Positions 1 to 7,693 of a stretch of 31,150 nt of DNA are shown piece by piece; positions within the stretch are counted from its first letter, which is position 1; each line of letters starts with the position of its first letter. A model generated the notes under the pieces. That model was not told where the DNA came from, did not search any database, and worked only from the letters and a program-made list of their open reading frames with translations. The DNA comes from Desulfotomaculum sp. (GTDB taxonomy: Bacteria; Bacillota; Desulfotomaculia; Desulfotomaculales; Nap2-2B): NCBI GenBank assembly GCA_003513005.1, contig DOTD01000081.1, forward strand, positions 1 through 31,150. Direction: 5' to 3'. A program made the translations under genes and the position numbers.

Positions 1-42
1 TAAAAAACTAATGTCCGATATAAGGTTACCGTATAATACTAA

Positions 43-120
43 AACAATCAAGCGCTGTATATCATTTTTGCCTCCATTCGCACCTTGGCCATCGGCCTTC
101 TGCGCTTGCACGGGCATTTC
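43..120 (+). pseudogene. Transposase C-terminal scrap
   Basis: One frame reads NQALYIIF followed by RTLAIGLLRLHG, a string that resembles the C-terminal part of DDE transposases of the ISAs1/IS4 kind. The similarity stops near base 120, where a different frame carries the next coding remnant, so this looks like the edge of a decayed insertion sequence. The family assignment is from memory of the motif and is weak. No terminal inverted repeat is visible in the 42 bases before it. Confidence 0.35.
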
Positions 121-299
121 GATATGAGCGCAGTGTATTGGAAACAGCGGAAAACGCTCTGCCTAAAGAACCTAGATACGAGCCGTTCCGCGAAAGACTA
201 CTAAATATAGAAATGATTGCTGCTGGTAACGCGGCGTTACAAGCAGGTGAAATAGAAACGGCTGAAACATATTTCACAAAGGGACAGGGGGATGCCTGA
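120..299 (+). pseudogene. 3' remnant of helical, TPR-like protein gene
   Basis: From about base 120 a frame encodes 59 residues that look like genuine protein: charged, amphipathic helices including NALPKEPRYEPFRERLLNIE and AALQAGEIETAETYFTKG, the latter typical of a TPR-like helix pair. No start codon precedes it in a natural position, and the upstream part is replaced by the transposase scrap. It ends TGA at 297-299, sharing a base with the ATG of the next small cistron (TGATG). The tight coupling suggests it was the first gene of the following three-gene operon. Confidence 0.4.
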
Positions 300-403
300 T
301 GCGGGAATCAGAATTGCATCTTGAACATGCCCTCAATTCGGTTACTCTCATTCATGATATACGTGCCGTCTTGTCTTCGGCGCCTGGTGGCCGGGAGGAT
401 TGA
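299..403 (+). CDS. 34-residue protein, coupled cistron
   Basis: The ATG overlaps the stop of the preceding remnant and the TGA at 401-403 overlaps the TTG start of the next gene at 400. The peptide starts MRESELHLEHALNS and ends APGGRED, with no signal peptide or known motif. Its reality rests only on the two overlaps, which is how translationally coupled cistrons in compact operons look. It could instead be a leader that delivers ribosomes to the nuclease-like gene. Confidence 0.4.
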   Translation: MRESELHLEHALNSVTLIHDIRAVLSSAPGGRED

Positions 404-1797
404 TTAAAGAGGTTACCTCTTTAATCAACCGGATTTTAGAAATCCTCAAAAATACACCTGATACAAATGTGCCAGCGGAATGGCGTGTTGTTGTTGCCGG
501 ACTTCGTGTCTTGGCCAGTCAGGTTGTTTGCTTGGCGATTGCTCAGGGTGGTGAGGGAGACATAATCGCGGAACGCGCAAAATGCGATGTCTTAGTTATG
601 GAACTGCGCCGCATATTGTCTTCGGAAGCTTTAAAACTGCCCGATAGTACGGGTTTAATCCGGCGTTTATTATTACAAACAGGGCAATATGATTCTGAAC
701 GGTTGCGCACGTTTTTGTTAATGATCCCACTGCCAACACTTTATTGGCATTTAAGAGAAATGAATATACCGTCTGAAAATGCGGCTGAAGAAACTGATTC
801 CGAGCCGAATCCGCTGTTGCGGGTCATCGTCTTTCTTGACAATGCGCCATTCGCAAGCCCGCAACTCTTGAGGACTAATATTTTATATCCTTTGGTATTT
901 CGTATTCGCGGTGTTGTATGGCCTGATGATGCTGTACGCCTTCGGCTTGATTTACTCACAACGTGTCCGTCGGGCACTTTCTCAGTTTCCGAATTCACGC
1001 TTGACCCATCAGGTTGTATTAAGGATGAAAATGGCGGATATCACGGAGAATTGACGGGACAAATAATATTCACCTCAGGACAAAGCAGCTTGTTGGATGA
1101 TCTCGTATTTACAATTCGTGGCGCATTTGAGACTTCTGATGGACACTTCAAAGAGATTCCGGTAATTGGGCATAATGAACTTCGCCTGAGAGTCACCAGT
1201 GAAGACGGACATCCTCTGATGACGGGTAACCGGAGGATGGATCGACATATTGTGGAACTTGTCACAGCGCTTCTTAAAAATTGTCCTGGGGTTGGTGACG
1301 AACTAACTGACTTATTGGAAATGCTTCAAGCTCTTACTCGTCTGCTTGCCACATATGCTCAAGAAGCAATTTTTAAAGAGCGTAATGACGTACCAGAATC
1401 AGAGTTTCAGGAAAAGGTACTTCGTGATCTTCGATTCGTGCTCGGGCAGGATGTACAAGAGCACCTAAGTCAAGCGGGAGGTATTACAGACATAAGGTAT
1501 CGAGGTGTAATTGTCGAGCTGAAAGTCGAAAAGGAAAATGGAGATCGCGTGCACATCTCTAAAAAGTACACATCCCAGTCCGTTCAATATGCCGGTGTAG
1601 AAGCAAGGCAAGTCAGCATACTTCTCGTACTCGACTTGACTAGCAAGGATAAGCCACCTAGCGATATTCGGAATGATATTAATCTTACAGATGTTGAGAC
1701 ACATGGTGGAAACGACGGAACAAAACAATTTCCATCTAAGGCGTTCGTTTTCGTGATCAATGGGAACATGAAAAGCCCATCAACTTACTCGCGATAA
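400..1797 (+). CDS. PD-(D/E)XK nuclease-like protein, probable conflict-system component
   Basis: This 465-residue protein is unrecognised as a named family. Residues 1-130 are helical. About 140-290 look like a beta-rich domain (alternating hydrophobic strands, for example LRVIVFLDNAPF and LDDLVFTIRGAF). The C-terminal part, about 335-440, has a PD-(D/E)XK nuclease pattern: a helix with ESEFQEKVLRDLR, then D364 in TDIRYRG, E373-L-K375 in VIVELKVEK, and a following QSVQY segment like the QxxxY motif of this superfamily. The start is TTG, overlapping the previous stop (TTGA). GGAGG at 394-398 is too close for ordinary initiation, so coupling is likely. Gene style and neighbours suggest a defence or conflict role, which is inference. 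Confidence 0.6.
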   Translation: MIKEVTSLINRILEILKNTPDTNVPAEWRVVVAGLRVLASQVVCLAIAQGGEGDIIAERAKCDVLVMELRRILSSEALKLPDSTGLIRRLLLQTGQYDSERLRTFLLMIPLPTLYWHLREMNIPSENAAEETDSEPNPLLRVIVFLDNAPFASPQLLRTNILYPLVFRIRGVVWPDDAVRLRLDLLTTCPSGTFSVSEFTLDPSGCIKDENGGYHGELTGQIIFTSGQSSLLDDLVFTIRGAFETSDGHFKEIPVIGHNELRLRVTSEDGHPLMTGNRRMDRHIVELVTALLKNCPGVGDELTDLLEMLQALTRLLATYAQEAIFKERNDVPESEFQEKVLRDLRFVLGQDVQEHLSQAGGITDIRYRGVIVELKVEKENGDRVHISKKYTSQSVQYAGVEARQVSILLVLDLTSKDKPPSDIRNDINLTDVETHGGNDGTKQFPSKAFVFVINGNMKSPSTYSR

Positions 1798-1899
1798 TTA
1801 TGTATTGGATTATACCGGGCTAAAATGCTTTTTTAAACACAGAGATAACTACTTGTCGCACTATCGTAGGGGAGTTTTTATCTTAAAGGAGTATAACAA

Positions 1900-1928
1900 T
1901 TGCATGTAATGTATAATTATGGTATATT
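1900..1928 (+). promoter_or_regulatory. Probable promoter of the DUF488 cluster
   Basis: TTGCAT (1900-1905) and TATATT (1923-1928) are separated by 17 bases, a good sigma-A type match in the gene-free stretch 1798-2035. Transcription would start near 1935 and leave a leader of about 100 bases before the first DUF488 gene. The region is very AT-rich, so chance matches are more likely than elsewhere. Nothing else is evident in this gap. Confidence 0.4.
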
Positions 1929-2035
1929 ATTTTTTGAGAGTTAAGGAATTCTGGTGTAGTGCTTCGATAAATTTAATTTAATAGTGTATATGGATTTTTG
2001 GTATTACTATTATATAAAAATAAAGGAAAATAATT

Positions 2036-2686
2036 ATGAATCAGATATATACAATTGGTCATTCAACACATAATATTGATTATTTCTTAAAATTGCTAAA
2101 TAGCCACAGTATTAGCTGTTTAGTTGATGTTAGGAGTATACCCTACTCAAAATATACGCCACAGTTTAATATGAGCGAGATTAAAATCTTTTCAAATATT
2201 AACAAAATATACTATATATTTATGGGTAATGAATTTGGAGCGAGACGGAAGGATAAAGAGCTATATTCTGACGAAGGATATTTAGATTTTGAAAAAGTAA
2301 GTCGAAGCAGCTTGTTTATATCAGGCATGGACAGAGTTAAAACAGGAATTGAAAAAGGTTTTAATATTGCGTTGATGTGCAAAGAGAGAGACCCTATAGA
2401 TTGCCATAGGAATATATTAGTTGCGCGAGAATTTCATAAACAAAATTACAAAGTTAATAATATACTAGAGGACGGTAAAATACAGAATCAAGAACATATT
2501 GAAAAAAGATTGCTGGATATGTATTTTCCTAATGGATATCAACAAACATTGTTTGATGATCCAGGAAGGAATGATCTGGAATTGATAAATGAATCCTATA
2601 AATTAAGAAATAAAGATATAGGATATAGAATAGTAGAAAAGAAGGAGACCTTAGTAAATGAGGTTATATACAATAGGATTCACTAA
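2036..2686 (+). CDS. DUF488 domain protein 1
   Basis: This 216-residue protein matches the DUF488 family: it opens IYTIGHSTHN, has DVRSIPYSKY at about 31-40, and carries the family signature with C115, E117, C123, H124 and R125 (MCKERDPIDCHRN). The biochemical role of DUF488 is not settled to my knowledge, although the invariant Cys/His/Arg set suggests catalysis. The gene is AT-rich compared with the 4-16 kb region and overlaps the next gene by 29 bases, so the two are co-translated. The C-terminal 60 residues extend beyond the core domain. This pair plus the gene at 3336 looks like a horizontally acquired module. Confidence 0.85.
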   Translation: MNQIYTIGHSTHNIDYFLKLLNSHSISCLVDVRSIPYSKYTPQFNMSEIKIFSNINKIYYIFMGNEFGARRKDKELYSDEGYLDFEKVSRSSLFISGMDRVKTGIEKGFNIALMCKERDPIDCHRNILVAREFHKQNYKVNNILEDGKIQNQEHIEKRLLDMYFPNGYQQTLFDDPGRNDLELINESYKLRNKDIGYRIVEKKETLVNEVIYNRIH

Positions 2687-3140
2687 AAAAAGTGCAAGAG
2701 AATTTTTTACATTATTAAAAAAAAATAAAGTGAAACAGATTATTGATATTAGGTTAAATAATACTTCACAATTAGCAGGCTTCTCGAAAGGTGAGGATCT
2801 TAAATTTTTTTTAAATGAGTTCTGCAATATAAAATACACACATGATACTAGTTTGGCCCCAGATAAAAATATTCTTGATAACTATAAAAAAAAGAAAATA
2901 GACTGGAAACGATATGAGATTCTTTTTAATGATTTATTGAATAAAAGGAATATTAAGAATGATTTAGATGCTAAGTATAATAAAAATTTGGATGGTGTCT
3001 GTCTTCTTTGTAGCGAAGCAACTGCAGATAAATGCCATAGGAGATTAACAGCAGAACATATAAAGCAAATTTATCCAGACCTAAATATTGAAAAAAACAC
3101 TAATTACATAGTGGAGATATTTCAATCGTCAATCCCTTGA
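2658..3140 (+). CDS. DUF488 domain protein 2
   Basis: This 160-residue second DUF488 protein starts MRLYTIGFTKKSAREF, has IDIRLNN at about 29-35, and keeps the same signature as its neighbour: C118, E120, C126, H127, R128 (LLCSEATADKCHRR). AAGGAG ahead of the ATG at 2658 gives it its own ribosome site inside the previous gene. The two proteins are clearly divergent paralogues rather than a recent duplication, so they may form a heteromeric complex, which is inference. Confidence 0.85.
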   Translation: MRLYTIGFTKKSAREFFTLLKKNKVKQIIDIRLNNTSQLAGFSKGEDLKFFLNEFCNIKYTHDTSLAPDKNILDNYKKKKIDWKRYEILFNDLLNKRNIKNDLDAKYNKNLDGVCLLCSEATADKCHRRLTAEHIKQIYPDLNIEKNTNYIVEIFQSSIP

Positions 3141-3335
3141 TTAACGCCAAATTGGTCTCTATAACGAAGAAGTTTTGGATTTTGAAATGCCAAAATCACC
3201 AATTTATCAACTTTTTCAAACAGAATATCTCTATTCAGAATATCTCTATTATAACAGATTTATATCCACCATGCAATTAACGTTTTTATTGAAATAATAC
3301 ATTTATAATTTGCTTAACAAATAGGGGGTTAATAA

Positions 3336-3971
3336 ATGTATAAGGATATTATTCTGCTTACGACTTCGAAAAAGAGTGGTAATTATTGCATTGCAGGAGT
3401 TGAAAAGGAAAGGGGTAACTGGATTAGGATAATATCCGAAGATGATAGAATACAGCATGCCATTAGATCTGAAGATATGATATATGAGAATGGAAATAAG
3501 CCGCAAATTATGGATATAGTAAGAATAAAATGCAAAGGAATTAAGCCTAATTACTATCAGCCTGAAAATTATATACTTGATAATTCAGTTAGTTGGCAAA
3601 AAATAGGGAGAACCAATATTCAAGAGCTGTTAAATATTCATTGTGCTGAAAATAAACAATTCGTTTTCTTTAATAGCGATAAGTATATAGATAGTGAGTT
3701 TATTAAGACTTTAAATGATGAAGAAAAGTATTCATTAACTTTAATTTCACCAGAAGATGTTTGTATACATGTAAAGCGTTGGCCTGAAAGGCAACAGATA
3801 ACAATGAGTTTCATTTACAATGGATATCGTTATAATTTCATGCCAATAACAGACACAGAATTTGAGAACATATATTTAAAATATCAAGATGGAAACTATA
3901 ATTACCAAGATAATTGTTTGCTTGTAATAAGCCTAGGAGATATATATGAAAAAGATTATGAGGCATTATAA
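3336..3971 (+). CDS. Dual OB-type domain protein (putative)
   Basis: This is a 211-residue soluble protein. It opens with YKDIILLTTSKKSGNYCIAG then GNWIRI, followed by a beta-rich pattern that I associate with the 'dual OB-containing domain' family often listed beside DUF488 genes. The assignment is from memory and tentative. Residues 158-210 repeat a strand-rich pattern (MSFIYNGYRYNFMPIT), consistent with a second small beta barrel. A strong ribosome site (AGGGGGT) precedes the ATG. A hairpin at 3968-4008 probably ends the cluster. A nucleic-acid-binding or sensing role would fit OB folds but is not shown here. Confidence 0.5.
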   Translation: MYKDIILLTTSKKSGNYCIAGVEKERGNWIRIISEDDRIQHAIRSEDMIYENGNKPQIMDIVRIKCKGIKPNYYQPENYILDNSVSWQKIGRTNIQELLNIHCAENKQFVFFNSDKYIDSEFIKTLNDEEKYSLTLISPEDVCIHVKRWPERQQITMSFIYNGYRYNFMPITDTEFENIYLKYQDGNYNYQDNCLLVISLGDIYEKDYEAL

Positions 3972-4008
3972 ACTCATTGCAAGCATATTAAGCTATTAAT
4001 GAGTTTAT
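3968..4008 (+). terminator. Terminator after the DUF488 cluster
   Basis: ATAAACTCATT (3968-3978) and AATGAGTTTAT (3998-4008) form an 11-base perfect stem with a 19-base loop, followed by a T-rich run. It overlaps the end of the preceding gene and separates the accessory island from the housekeeping genes. Confidence 0.65.
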
Positions 4009-4100
4009 TCTTTATTGTGTTTCTTTCTTTGCTATAAGTTGTTATAAGGTCGCAGCATAATAACCACAGGTTTATTTAACATTTCACAGGAGGGAAAATA

Positions 4101-4730
4101 ATGCGGCAGGAGAGAGTAGAGTTTCAATGCGGTGAACTTACTTTAGAAGGGGTTTTAAGGCTTCCCGAAGGGGAAGGGCCTTTCGGCGTTGTCGTTGTCT
4201 GCCACCCTCATCCCCAGATGGGAGGCGACATGCGGAACAATGTTGTTTCCGCCGTTTGTATGGCGCTGGCCGGGAAGGGTTTGGCTTCCTTCAAGTTTAA
4301 CTTCCGGGGGGTGGGGGACAGTGAGGGGCAATTTGATAATGGAGTCGGTGAATGCGATGACGCCATGGCGGCGGTTTCGTTTGTGTTAGGCAAAAAAGAG
4401 ATTGATCCCGAACGGATTGGAATCTGCGGTTATTCGTTCGGCAGCATGGTGGCTTTAAAGGTGGCGGCAAAAGAACAAAAAATAAGGGCGATTGCGGGAA
4501 TATCTCCCTTTATCAAACCTGCGGACCTGCTTGACGGATACACAAAGCCGAAAATATTCCTCTGCGGTGTCCGGGACGGTTTTATAAACGCGAAAAGCCT
4601 TCAGCAGCAGGTGGAAAAATTGCCGGAACCGAAGGAAATTGTGCTTTATCCTGACATTGATCATTTCTGGTCCGGCCAGGAAAGGGACATGGCCGCCAAA
4701 ATCGGGGAATTTTTTGCGGGCAGCCTTTAA
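4101..4730 (+). CDS. Alpha/beta hydrolase (dienelactone-hydrolase/CinHa-like)
   Basis: This 209-residue compact alpha/beta hydrolase has HPHPQMGG at 35-42 (oxyanion region), FRGVGDSEG at 68-76, the nucleophile elbow GYSFGS with S112, acid D159 and H188 (DIDHFW), so the catalytic triad is complete. The short length without a lid suggests small ester or acyl substrates in the cytoplasm, but the true substrate is unknown. GGAGGG lies just ahead of the ATG. It is transcribed alone between the accessory cluster and the NifU-like gene, and its base composition changes sharply from the AT-rich genes before it. Confidence 0.85.
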   Translation: MRQERVEFQCGELTLEGVLRLPEGEGPFGVVVVCHPHPQMGGDMRNNVVSAVCMALAGKGLASFKFNFRGVGDSEGQFDNGVGECDDAMAAVSFVLGKKEIDPERIGICGYSFGSMVALKVAAKEQKIRAIAGISPFIKPADLLDGYTKPKIFLCGVRDGFINAKSLQQQVEKLPEPKEIVLYPDIDHFWSGQERDMAAKIGEFFAGSL

Positions 4731-4874
4731 GCTACAAAAATATTTTATTATTTTCTCTTTAATAATAAATAAATTATATATTTCTTATTGCATGTTAGGC
4801 ATGATTGAGTTTAAAATAACAAATAACACATAACAGCCAGGGTTAAATTTTAAAACAAGAGGCAGGTGCTTAAC

Positions 4875-5096
4875 ATGTACGAAAAAGTAAGTGAAGTCAT
4901 CGAAAAAATACGCCCGATGCTGCAGATGGATGGCGGAGATGTCGAGCTTGTTGAAGTTACTGACGACGGCGTAGTCAAGGTCGCCTTAAAAGGCGCCTGC
5001 GGCGGCTGAGCGGGCGCCACTTATACCCTTAAAATGGGAATTGAGCGGTCGCTCAAGCAGCTTGTTCCGGAAGTGAAGGAAGTAGTCCAGGTATAG
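4875..5096 (+). CDS. NifU C-terminal-domain Fe-S scaffold, probable selenoprotein (U45)
   Basis: An ATG at 4875 opens a 73-residue protein typical of stand-alone NifU C-terminal (Nfu) domains: MDGGDVELVEV, then KGACGG, then GATYTLKMGIERSL and a stop TAG at 5094-5096. One in-frame TGA (5007-5009) falls exactly where the second Cys of the family's CxxC cluster-binding motif belongs (C42-G-G-U45). The reading frame and family similarity continue intact on both sides, so a selenocysteine codon is the simplest reading. A hairpin with a GGUC loop lies 31 bases downstream. The product would carry or transfer a [4Fe-4S] cluster, with the CxxU pair at the dimer interface. The alternatives are a sequencing error or a recent nonsense mutation of TGC/TGT. 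Confidence 0.75.
5041..5056 (+). promoter_or_regulatory. Putative bacterial SECIS hairpin
   Basis: TTGAGC (5041-5046) and GCTCAA (5051-5056) form a perfect 6-base stem around the tetraloop GGTC. Bacterial SECIS elements lie inside the coding region just after the UGA and carry G/GU at the start of the apical loop, as here. The loop begins 37 bases after the TGA, at the far end of the usual spacing. It could be coincidence, but position and loop both fit. Confidence 0.5.
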
Positions 5097-5163
5097 CTGT
5101 TATAAAAGGTGCTTTAAAAGACATCCAGACCAACAGGGTGTACAAGTATTCTAGAAACACAAG

Positions 5164-5209
5164 TAGTGGGAGTAGGATTTTTTCACCTTTCCCACTATTT
5201 TATTTTTTT
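5164..5209 (+). terminator. Terminator after the NifU-like gene
   Basis: TAGTGGGA (5164-5171) pairs with TCCCACTA (5190-5197) and is followed by a long T-rich tract. It isolates the NifU-like gene from the queuosine operon. The remaining bases up to 5314 show no clear preQ1 riboswitch. Confidence 0.75.
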
Positions 5210-5314
5210 TGTTCCTTAATTAGACAATGTATCTATTGATCGCTTATGGGCATCATGATATTTTAAATAGGTATGGTGTTTATAAGCGGATGGATATTTT
5301 AGGAGAGGTCTTTG

Positions 5315-5698
5315 ATGTACGAAGTTACAGTTAAGAAGCAGTTTGCCGCTGCGCACAGGCTGTTGGACTATCCTGACAGGTGTTCCCGTCTGCACGGCCA
5401 TTCCTGGGTAGTGGAAGTTTCCGTTTCCGGGGCTGAACTGGATGAAAACGGAATGCTGATCGACTTTAAAGAAGTAAAAAGACTTGTCGGGGAAGTAATT
5501 GACGGCCTCGATCACCAGTATTTAAACGAGCTGGAATTTTTCAGCCGGCCGGGGAAGGAAACTAACCCCACTGCTGAGAATTTAGCCAGATATATCTTTA
5601 ACTGTTTAAGAGATCTTTTTAAAACCGGTTTAAAACTATCCGGTGTCCGGGTCTGGGAATCTTCCGACACATGCGCCTTCTACAGCGAGGGAAGCTAG
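5315..5698 (+). CDS. queD: 6-carboxytetrahydropterin synthase QueD
   Basis: QueD converts dihydroneopterin triphosphate to 6-carboxy-5,6,7,8-tetrahydropterin in the preQ0 pathway. The 127-residue protein has the zinc ligands H14, H27 and H29 (SRLHGH), the catalytic C23, D66-H67 and E115 (VWESSDTC), the normal QueD set. AGGAGAGG at 5301-5308 places the start at the ATG at 5315, although an in-frame TTG lies directly before it. It is the first gene of a run in which the next start codon follows the stop immediately. Confidence 0.95.
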   Translation: MYEVTVKKQFAAAHRLLDYPDRCSRLHGHSWVVEVSVSGAELDENGMLIDFKEVKRLVGEVIDGLDHQYLNELEFFSRPGKETNPTAENLARYIFNCLRDLFKTGLKLSGVRVWESSDTCAFYSEGS

Positions 5699-6400
5699 AT
5701 GAGAAGCGTTGTCCTCCTTTCCGGAGGCCTTGATTCCACCGTTTCTTTGGCTCATGCCCTGCGTGAAAGCGAAGTGGAGCTTTGTCTGACCATGGATTAC
5801 GGCCAGCGTTCAGCAGCCAGGGAAATCAATTCGGCGTCAGCTATTGCGGAATATTATGATCTCAATCATATGGTTGTTGATCTTCCGTTTCTAAGAAAGA
5901 TTACTTTTTCGGCTTTAGTCAATACTTCGAAGGAGGTGCCCAATCCTTCAGCAGACTCACTTGACGACCTGCAGGCCGCTCTTGAAAGCGCGGCGGCGGT
6001 ATGGGTACCGAACCGCAACGGAGTGTTCATTAACATAGCGGCTTCTTTTGCCGAGGCGCTGGACTGCGGACTGATTGTGACTGGGTTTAACCGGGAAGAA
6101 GCCCGGACTTTCCCCGATAACAGCCCGGCTTTCGTCGAAGCTGCCAATAAAGCGCTTGCTTTTTCAGCCAGGAAACAGGTCAAGGTGGTAAGCTACACGC
6201 AGCGTTTGGACAAGGTGGAAATTGTCCAACTGGGGAAAAAACTCAATGTGCCCTGGCGGCTGATCTGGAGCTGTTACCACGGGGGCAGCGCAATGTGCGG
6301 AACCTGCGAAAGCTGCCGGCGTTTTTACAGGGCGATGAAGGAGGCGGGGATTGATGGTTTTTCTGCAGAGCCTGGTTGTGCCGGAAACAGTTCCGTATGA
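5699..6400 (+). CDS. queC: 7-cyano-7-deazaguanine synthase QueC
   Basis: QueC makes preQ0 from 7-carboxy-7-deazaguanine, ammonia and ATP. The 233-residue protein has the PP-loop SGGLDS at 8-13 and the C-terminal zinc site C192, C200, C203, C206 (CYHGGSAMCGTCESC). It starts at the base after the queD stop and overlaps the DUF366 gene by about 45 bases, so the genes are translationally coupled. Confidence 0.95.
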   Translation: MRSVVLLSGGLDSTVSLAHALRESEVELCLTMDYGQRSAAREINSASAIAEYYDLNHMVVDLPFLRKITFSALVNTSKEVPNPSADSLDDLQAALESAAAVWVPNRNGVFINIAASFAEALDCGLIVTGFNREEARTFPDNSPAFVEAANKALAFSARKQVKVVSYTQRLDKVEIVQLGKKLNVPWRLIWSCYHGGSAMCGTCESCRRFYRAMKEAGIDGFSAEPGCAGNSSV

Positions 6401-6923
6401 CGGGAAGCAGCTTTCCTCTCTTTGGGCATACCGGACATGGGGCGTTAAGGGCGACAGCATAATCGGTTTTCGCGGCCCCTGCGATATTGACTTTGAAGAT
6501 ATGATTGATCTGGAGGATGTATTAAGCAAGTCTGCAATATACAGCCCCGATATGCTTCACTTTATTGTTGAACATTTTGACCATGATCTTGAAAAAGGTG
6601 TCTTAAGGCAGAGACTGCTGATCAATATTATCAAGGAAATCCTTGAATTCCATGGTATCAGGACCTTGCGCCTGGGAGATGACCTTTACATAGATGACGG
6701 CAAGTTATCCATTTCGATTGCCACAGTTACACCTGTTTCGACGATGATCCACGCGGGGCTGAACGTAAGCAGGGAGAACATTCCTGTAAAAGCCTCCTGC
6801 CTGCTGGAGGCGGGTTTGGCGGAAAATCAGATTCTCCCGCTTGCTGAAGAAATATGCCGGTCCTACGCCGGCGAAATCGAGAGCATCTTTTTAGCGCGCT
6901 GCAAGGTAAGGGGTGGCAGGTAA
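6354..6923 (+). CDS. DUF366 family protein
   Basis: This is a 189-residue soluble protein recognised as DUF366-like (VPYDGKQLSSLWAYRTWGV near the start, then ISIATVTPVSTMIHAGLNV in the second half). No function is established that I know of. Its place inside the preQ0 operon, overlapping both queC and queE, points to a role in deazapurine or pterin metabolism, which is inference. GGAGG at 6340-6344 favours the ATG at 6354, while a TTG three bases earlier is also possible. Confidence 0.75.
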   Translation: MVFLQSLVVPETVPYDGKQLSSLWAYRTWGVKGDSIIGFRGPCDIDFEDMIDLEDVLSKSAIYSPDMLHFIVEHFDHDLEKGVLRQRLLINIIKEILEFHGIRTLRLGDDLYIDDGKLSISIATVTPVSTMIHAGLNVSRENIPVKASCLLEAGLAENQILPLAEEICRSYAGEIESIFLARCKVRGGR

Positions 6924-7656
6924 GTTGGAAGCTTCTATGATAGAAATATTCTCGTCTGTCCAGGGGGAGGGACCCCTGGTAGGTTGCAGGCAGATATTTC
7001 TGCGTTTTGCCGGGTGCAACCTGGAGTGCGCTTACTGCGACACCCCCGGTGAAATGCGGCCGACTCACTGCCGGGTTCATAACTCTCTCGACCGCAAAGA
7101 TATTATCTACTACAAAAATCCTGTGAAAGCTGGCCAGGTAGTTTTAGCGGTCAAGAGATTAAAACCGCCAATTCACCATTCAGTCGTCTTAACCGGAGGA
7201 GAACCTCTTCTGCAAAGTGAATTTTTAAAGGTGATCCTCACTCTAATAAAAAGTTCGCGCCTGAAAGTGTACCTGGAAACAAACGGCACGCTTACCAAGC
7301 AGCTGGAAAGCATAATCGACATGGTTGACTTTATTGCCATGGATATCAAACTGCCGGGTATTTCAAACCTGTTTCCCCTGTGGGATGATCATAGAAGGTT
7401 CTTAGCCGCGGCTGTTCAAAAAGAAGTTTTTATAAAGGTAGTTGTGAGCGGAAAAACCAGCGATGAAGAATTTATTCGGGCTGTCCGGCTGGTTTCGGGG
7501 ATAGCCGACCTGCCCCTGATTATCCAGCCTGTTACGGGCGGTCGGTTTGTCAAGCCCGGCCCGGGCCGGCTTCTTTTCCTTCAGGAGCTGGCGCTTGAGC
7601 ATCTTTCGGATGTCAGGGTAATTCCACAGGTTCATAAAATAATGTATATGTTATGA
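6913..7656 (+). CDS. queE: 7-carboxy-7-deazaguanine synthase QueE (radical SAM)
   Basis: QueE rearranges 6-carboxytetrahydropterin to 7-carboxy-7-deazaguanine. The radical SAM cluster motif is C35-x3-C39-x2-C42 (AGCNLECAYC), with GGE at 95-97 (LTGGEPLL), and the N-terminal IEIFSSVQGEGPLVG is characteristic of QueE. The 247-residue length is normal for the longer form. The GTG at 6913 overlaps the DUF366 gene, and ATG at 6937 (MIEIFSS) is the alternative start. Its substrate and product link queD and queC in the same operon. Confidence 0.93.
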   Translation: MAGKLEASMIEIFSSVQGEGPLVGCRQIFLRFAGCNLECAYCDTPGEMRPTHCRVHNSLDRKDIIYYKNPVKAGQVVLAVKRLKPPIHHSVVLTGGEPLLQSEFLKVILTLIKSSRLKVYLETNGTLTKQLESIIDMVDFIAMDIKLPGISNLFPLWDDHRRFLAAAVQKEVFIKVVVSGKTSDEEFIRAVRLVSGIADLPLIIQPVTGGRFVKPGPGRLLFLQELALEHLSDVRVIPQVHKIMYML

Positions 7657-7693
7657 TAGAGATAGACATAAAGAAAATGAAAGGGTCTGGAGA

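Noticed and set aside
5007..5009. Reading the in-frame TGA as an ordinary nonsense mutation
   Set aside because: The codon falls at a conserved Cys, the frame is clean afterwards and a SECIS-like hairpin follows. Decay would more likely hit a random position. It remains possible until the sel genes are checked.
4992..5016. GGCGCC...GGCGCC pairing around the TGA as the SECIS element
   Set aside because: It contains the TGA itself, whereas bacterial SECIS stems lie downstream of it. The hairpin at 5041-5056 has the better loop.
5097..5314. preQ1 riboswitch upstream of queD
   Set aside because: I looked for a preQ1-I or preQ1-II pattern and found only the terminator of the NifU-like gene and a plain leader.
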